Origin: Zelopaecilomyces penicillatus
Taxonomy: Eukaryota; Ascomycota; Sordariomycetes; Hypocreales; Pseudodiploosporaceae
Reading direction: 5' to 3'
Assembly: GCA_005765155.1 (NCBI GenBank)
Contig: VCCP01000002.1
Span: 5,146,001 to 5,210,000 of the forward strand
Length of the DNA stretch: 64,000 nt
The translations under genes and the position numbers were made by a program. Position 1 is the first letter of the stretch, and every line of letters starts with the position of its first letter. The notes under the pieces are model-generated. The model saw only the letters and a list, made by a program, of their open reading frames with translations. It did no database searches and was not told the origin of the DNA. Of the stretch, positions 61,825 through 64,000 are shown piece by piece.

Positions 61825-63010
61825 TGTTCGCTGATTTCGTGATTTCGTTGATTTCCGTGTTGATTTCCGTGAAATGGAAAACCCCTGTTCCCCAATATGA
61901 TTATCACTCTCGAACCAATTTTATACTCCAAAGGTGGTCGTTGCAAACCGAGCAAACGGCTACAGATGGAAAAAGAGAAAAGAGATGAGAGAGCCTTTAA
62001 ATAAATCGGGGAGAGGTCCATTTCAATTATTAGTTTTGCAAAGGTTTCCCTACGGCCACACAGACGTTGAAACACACATCCACTCACACACACACACACA
62101 CACCTTCCAGCTTCTTCACAAGAGAAAAAAAGAACACGAGAGATCAAATACCTCGGCTCCTGTTCAGCTTCTGCGAGCGGCGCTCAACAAGAGGGAGCGA
62201 GGGGGGGCAAACTAAACTCAATAATTGCCCTTTCGCCCTAAACCCGGTTATATAATACCTCCCCCCATTTCGCCTCATCCAATCGAATGGATCCGTCTAT
62301 CCATCTGCCCATGAATTTGGGGCGTCGGCGGTTGGCCACGCATTGTTGACCCGCAGCTCCGCACTTCTCCTGCTGTCTTCCGCCTCGACGGTCCGGCCGC
62401 CGCCCGCCGCCGTTGAGCCCTTGTGTCATAGTTTTCACTTGTAATGGCCGGCTTGTTATTTGCTGCTTCAGTTGTTGCCTGAACTTGTCAATTCTCCATG
62501 TTCTTGCCCATGGGGTAATTACCGTACTAGGTATCGATGTTCTTTACTTTATTAATAGTTTGCCCTACTCCGTGCGATTTCCTTCATTCTTCCCTCCAAA
62601 AGGTCAATATTCACACAACTTTATTACTACTACACATGTACATAGCTATGCATCTTCTCACACCCTAGCATCGCTAATCGAGAATAGCCGAGAGAAAACA
62701 CCCATGTTTCCATTTGCTCATTGAGGTTGCATTCCAGCCTCAAGGGTTGGGGTTCTTTTGCAGCATTGCAGCATGCAGTCCATGCACATGGATCCAGGCA
62801 CCCAGATGACTTATTGCTGCTGCTGCTGCTACACACAAAGTCTCCAAGTATTACAGTACGGTCCGTCGGAGGACTTGTTTATCTGCAAACTCCGTTCCAT
62901 CACAGGCTATTTCTCCCCCCCCCTCACCTTGCCACTTACTGGCAAACCTCGGAATTCCGATGACCCTGGTGACTTGCATCCCCCAAATATCCATTCTCAA
63001 CCCCCCACCC
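61825..63010. other. Intergenic stretch between the hydroxylase and carboxypeptidase genes
   Basis: This holds the promoter of the hydroxylase gene (right of 61824) and the 3' flank of the carboxypeptidase gene. A CA dinucleotide run of nine units lies at 62085-62102. A CAG/TGC-rich patch is seen near 62813-62832. No gene is recognised. Confidence 0.5.
62085..62102 (+). repeat. CA microsatellite, 9 units
   Basis: Nine exact CA units. Confidence 0.95.
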
Positions 63011-64000
63011 TCAAGCATGCCATCCGCCTTCAAACCATCTCTGCAAGATCCTATACGCCCCCTCCGGCTTATCCCCCGGCACCATATGCCCAGCCCCATC
63101 CACTGCCACAAACGCCAGTCTCCCGTCCCGCGTAGCCTTCCACACCCCCGTCGTCGTCACTCCCGTCTCCGTGTCTGTCTCCGCCTCCATCTCCGGCAGC
63201 GGCGCCCACCTCCTCATCCGGTACTCGGCCTGTCCACTCCAGCGCAGGTTATCATACACCCACTTGTTCCCGGGAGTGTTGACTATGTAGTCGTCGTTTC
63301 CTTGTAGCACGAGGATCTTGATATCCCCGAGGCCTGGAGTCCGGTAGGTGTCTAGAATGGCGGCAACTTCTCTGTTCATGGGTTTGAGGGGCGTGTATCC
63401 TCCAATGTAAGCCTGGTTGATGTCGTAACTGACCGCTTCATAAGCGAATCGAGATGGAAAGCCAAGTGTCTTCTTCACCGACTCCTTGTTGAGATAGGCC
63501 GTCAGGGTGTCTACTACAGGACCAACGCATAGCATGCCAATACACGGTTTGTTGACTTGAAATGGTATCGTTAGTTGGCATTTCTTTTCACTTCCAAGCT
63601 TTCAGTCTCTTCATATAAAAGACGGCCACTCGAACCAAAATCCAACAAACGCCGCCCGAATCCATGTTTGTAACTCACCATTATAGAAACTCCGCTTCCC
63701 AGCCATCACCTCCTCAACGTAATACGAATGTATCATACTCTGGCTGTACTCCATCATGCTCGAACACTCTCGCCCATCGTAGCTCAAGTCGCACATCCTC
63801 CCCAACCACTCCGCCTCTGGGAGACTCACGCGGATGCTCTCACAGACCGTCTCATTATACAAAGGCTCCGCTTCATAATCCGAGCACATCATCTCATACG
63901 CGCCCACAGTTGGGCCGGTCCAGTCAATCATGGCATCCACGAGAATGAGAGACGTGATGTTGCCCCAAAACGCCGTCATTGAGTCATGGCGTCGCGAGTC
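63011..64000 (-). CDS. Serine carboxypeptidase (S10 family), C-terminal part, cut by the window edge
   Basis: The gene runs in from beyond 64000. Visible exons are 64000-63679 and 63555-63011, joined across a 123-nt intron (GTGAGT donor, CTAAC branch site). About 288 residues are seen. The frame is open through the edge (DSRRHDS before the ATG at 63979), so that ATG is internal. Two of the three catalytic residues are here: Asp in LQGNDDYIVNTPGNKWV and His in VDGAGHMVPGDKP. The nucleophilic Ser (GESYxG) lies outside the window. Cysteine pairs (MMCSDYEAEPLYNETVCESI, RMCDLSYDGRECSSMM) fit the disulfide-rich lid of CPY-like enzymes. CPY has ICN after the catalytic Asp; here it is IVN, so the Cys of the substrate site is absent. 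Such enzymes act in the vacuole or are secreted. Residues 3' to the His end normally (WHA). Confidence 0.92.

Noticed and set aside
60958..61842. 294-codon plus-strand open frame
   Set aside because: Antisense to the fatty acid hydroxylase gene. Its Arg/His/Asp-rich reading is a by-product of the high G+C in third positions of the real gene, and it begins at TTG.

Overview
The window looks like nuclear DNA of a filamentous ascomycete, most likely a sordariomycete and probably of the order Hypocreales. Genes are split by short introns with fungal splice signals (GTAAGT/GTGAGT-type donors, CTAAC/CTGAC-type branch sites, AG acceptors). The proteins recognised (PDR-type ABC transporter, LaeA-like methyltransferase, fungal PaaI-like thioesterase, serine carboxypeptidase) fit that group. 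Nothing points to a bacterial or viral replicon, and I saw no rRNA, tRNA, CRISPR array or intact transposon. The taxonomic call is inference from gene content.

Layout. From 1 to about 28.5 kb the window is gene-poor: a two-exon cobalamin-independent methionine-synthase-like gene (1050-2312, -), a four-exon LaeA-like SAM methyltransferase (13278-14717, +) and a small protein with a C2H2 finger plus a Zn2Cys6-like cysteine array (16573-17127, +). Long stretches between them hold no convincing gene. A conserved fungal protein of unknown function (28592-29848, +) follows, downstream of a leader with four GACGTC palindromes, and then another gene-free stretch to 38.1 kb.

From 38 kb to the right edge the density becomes normal. 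A CMP/dCMP-deaminase-fold protein (-) and a METTL21-type methyltransferase (+) are divergent. A 1479-residue PDR ABC transporter (+) has a final coding exon of only 30 nt. A TANGO2/NRDE protein (+) and a Ser-rich orphan (+) come next. The TFIIH subunit Tfb2 (three exons, -) and an eight-exon hotdog thioesterase (+) share a divergent promoter. After these come a seven-helix membrane protein (three exons, -), a 99-residue membrane protein (two exons, +), a fatty-acid-hydroxylase/sterol-desaturase family enzyme (-), and a serine carboxypeptidase cut by the right edge (-).

The genes do not form one pathway or an obvious biosynthetic cluster. They read as a mix of housekeeping (Tfb2, TANGO2-like), lipid or acyl-CoA metabolism (thioesterase, fatty acid hydroxylase), transport and regulation. 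Splice models were built by hand from reading frame, splice sites and family knowledge; no alignment or transcript data was available. I did not find a clearly new multi-gene system. The best leads are the two-zinc-motif orphan protein, the seven-helix protein with six tandem CCAAT boxes upstream, a perfect 26-bp palindrome over a stop codon, and the GACGTC cluster.
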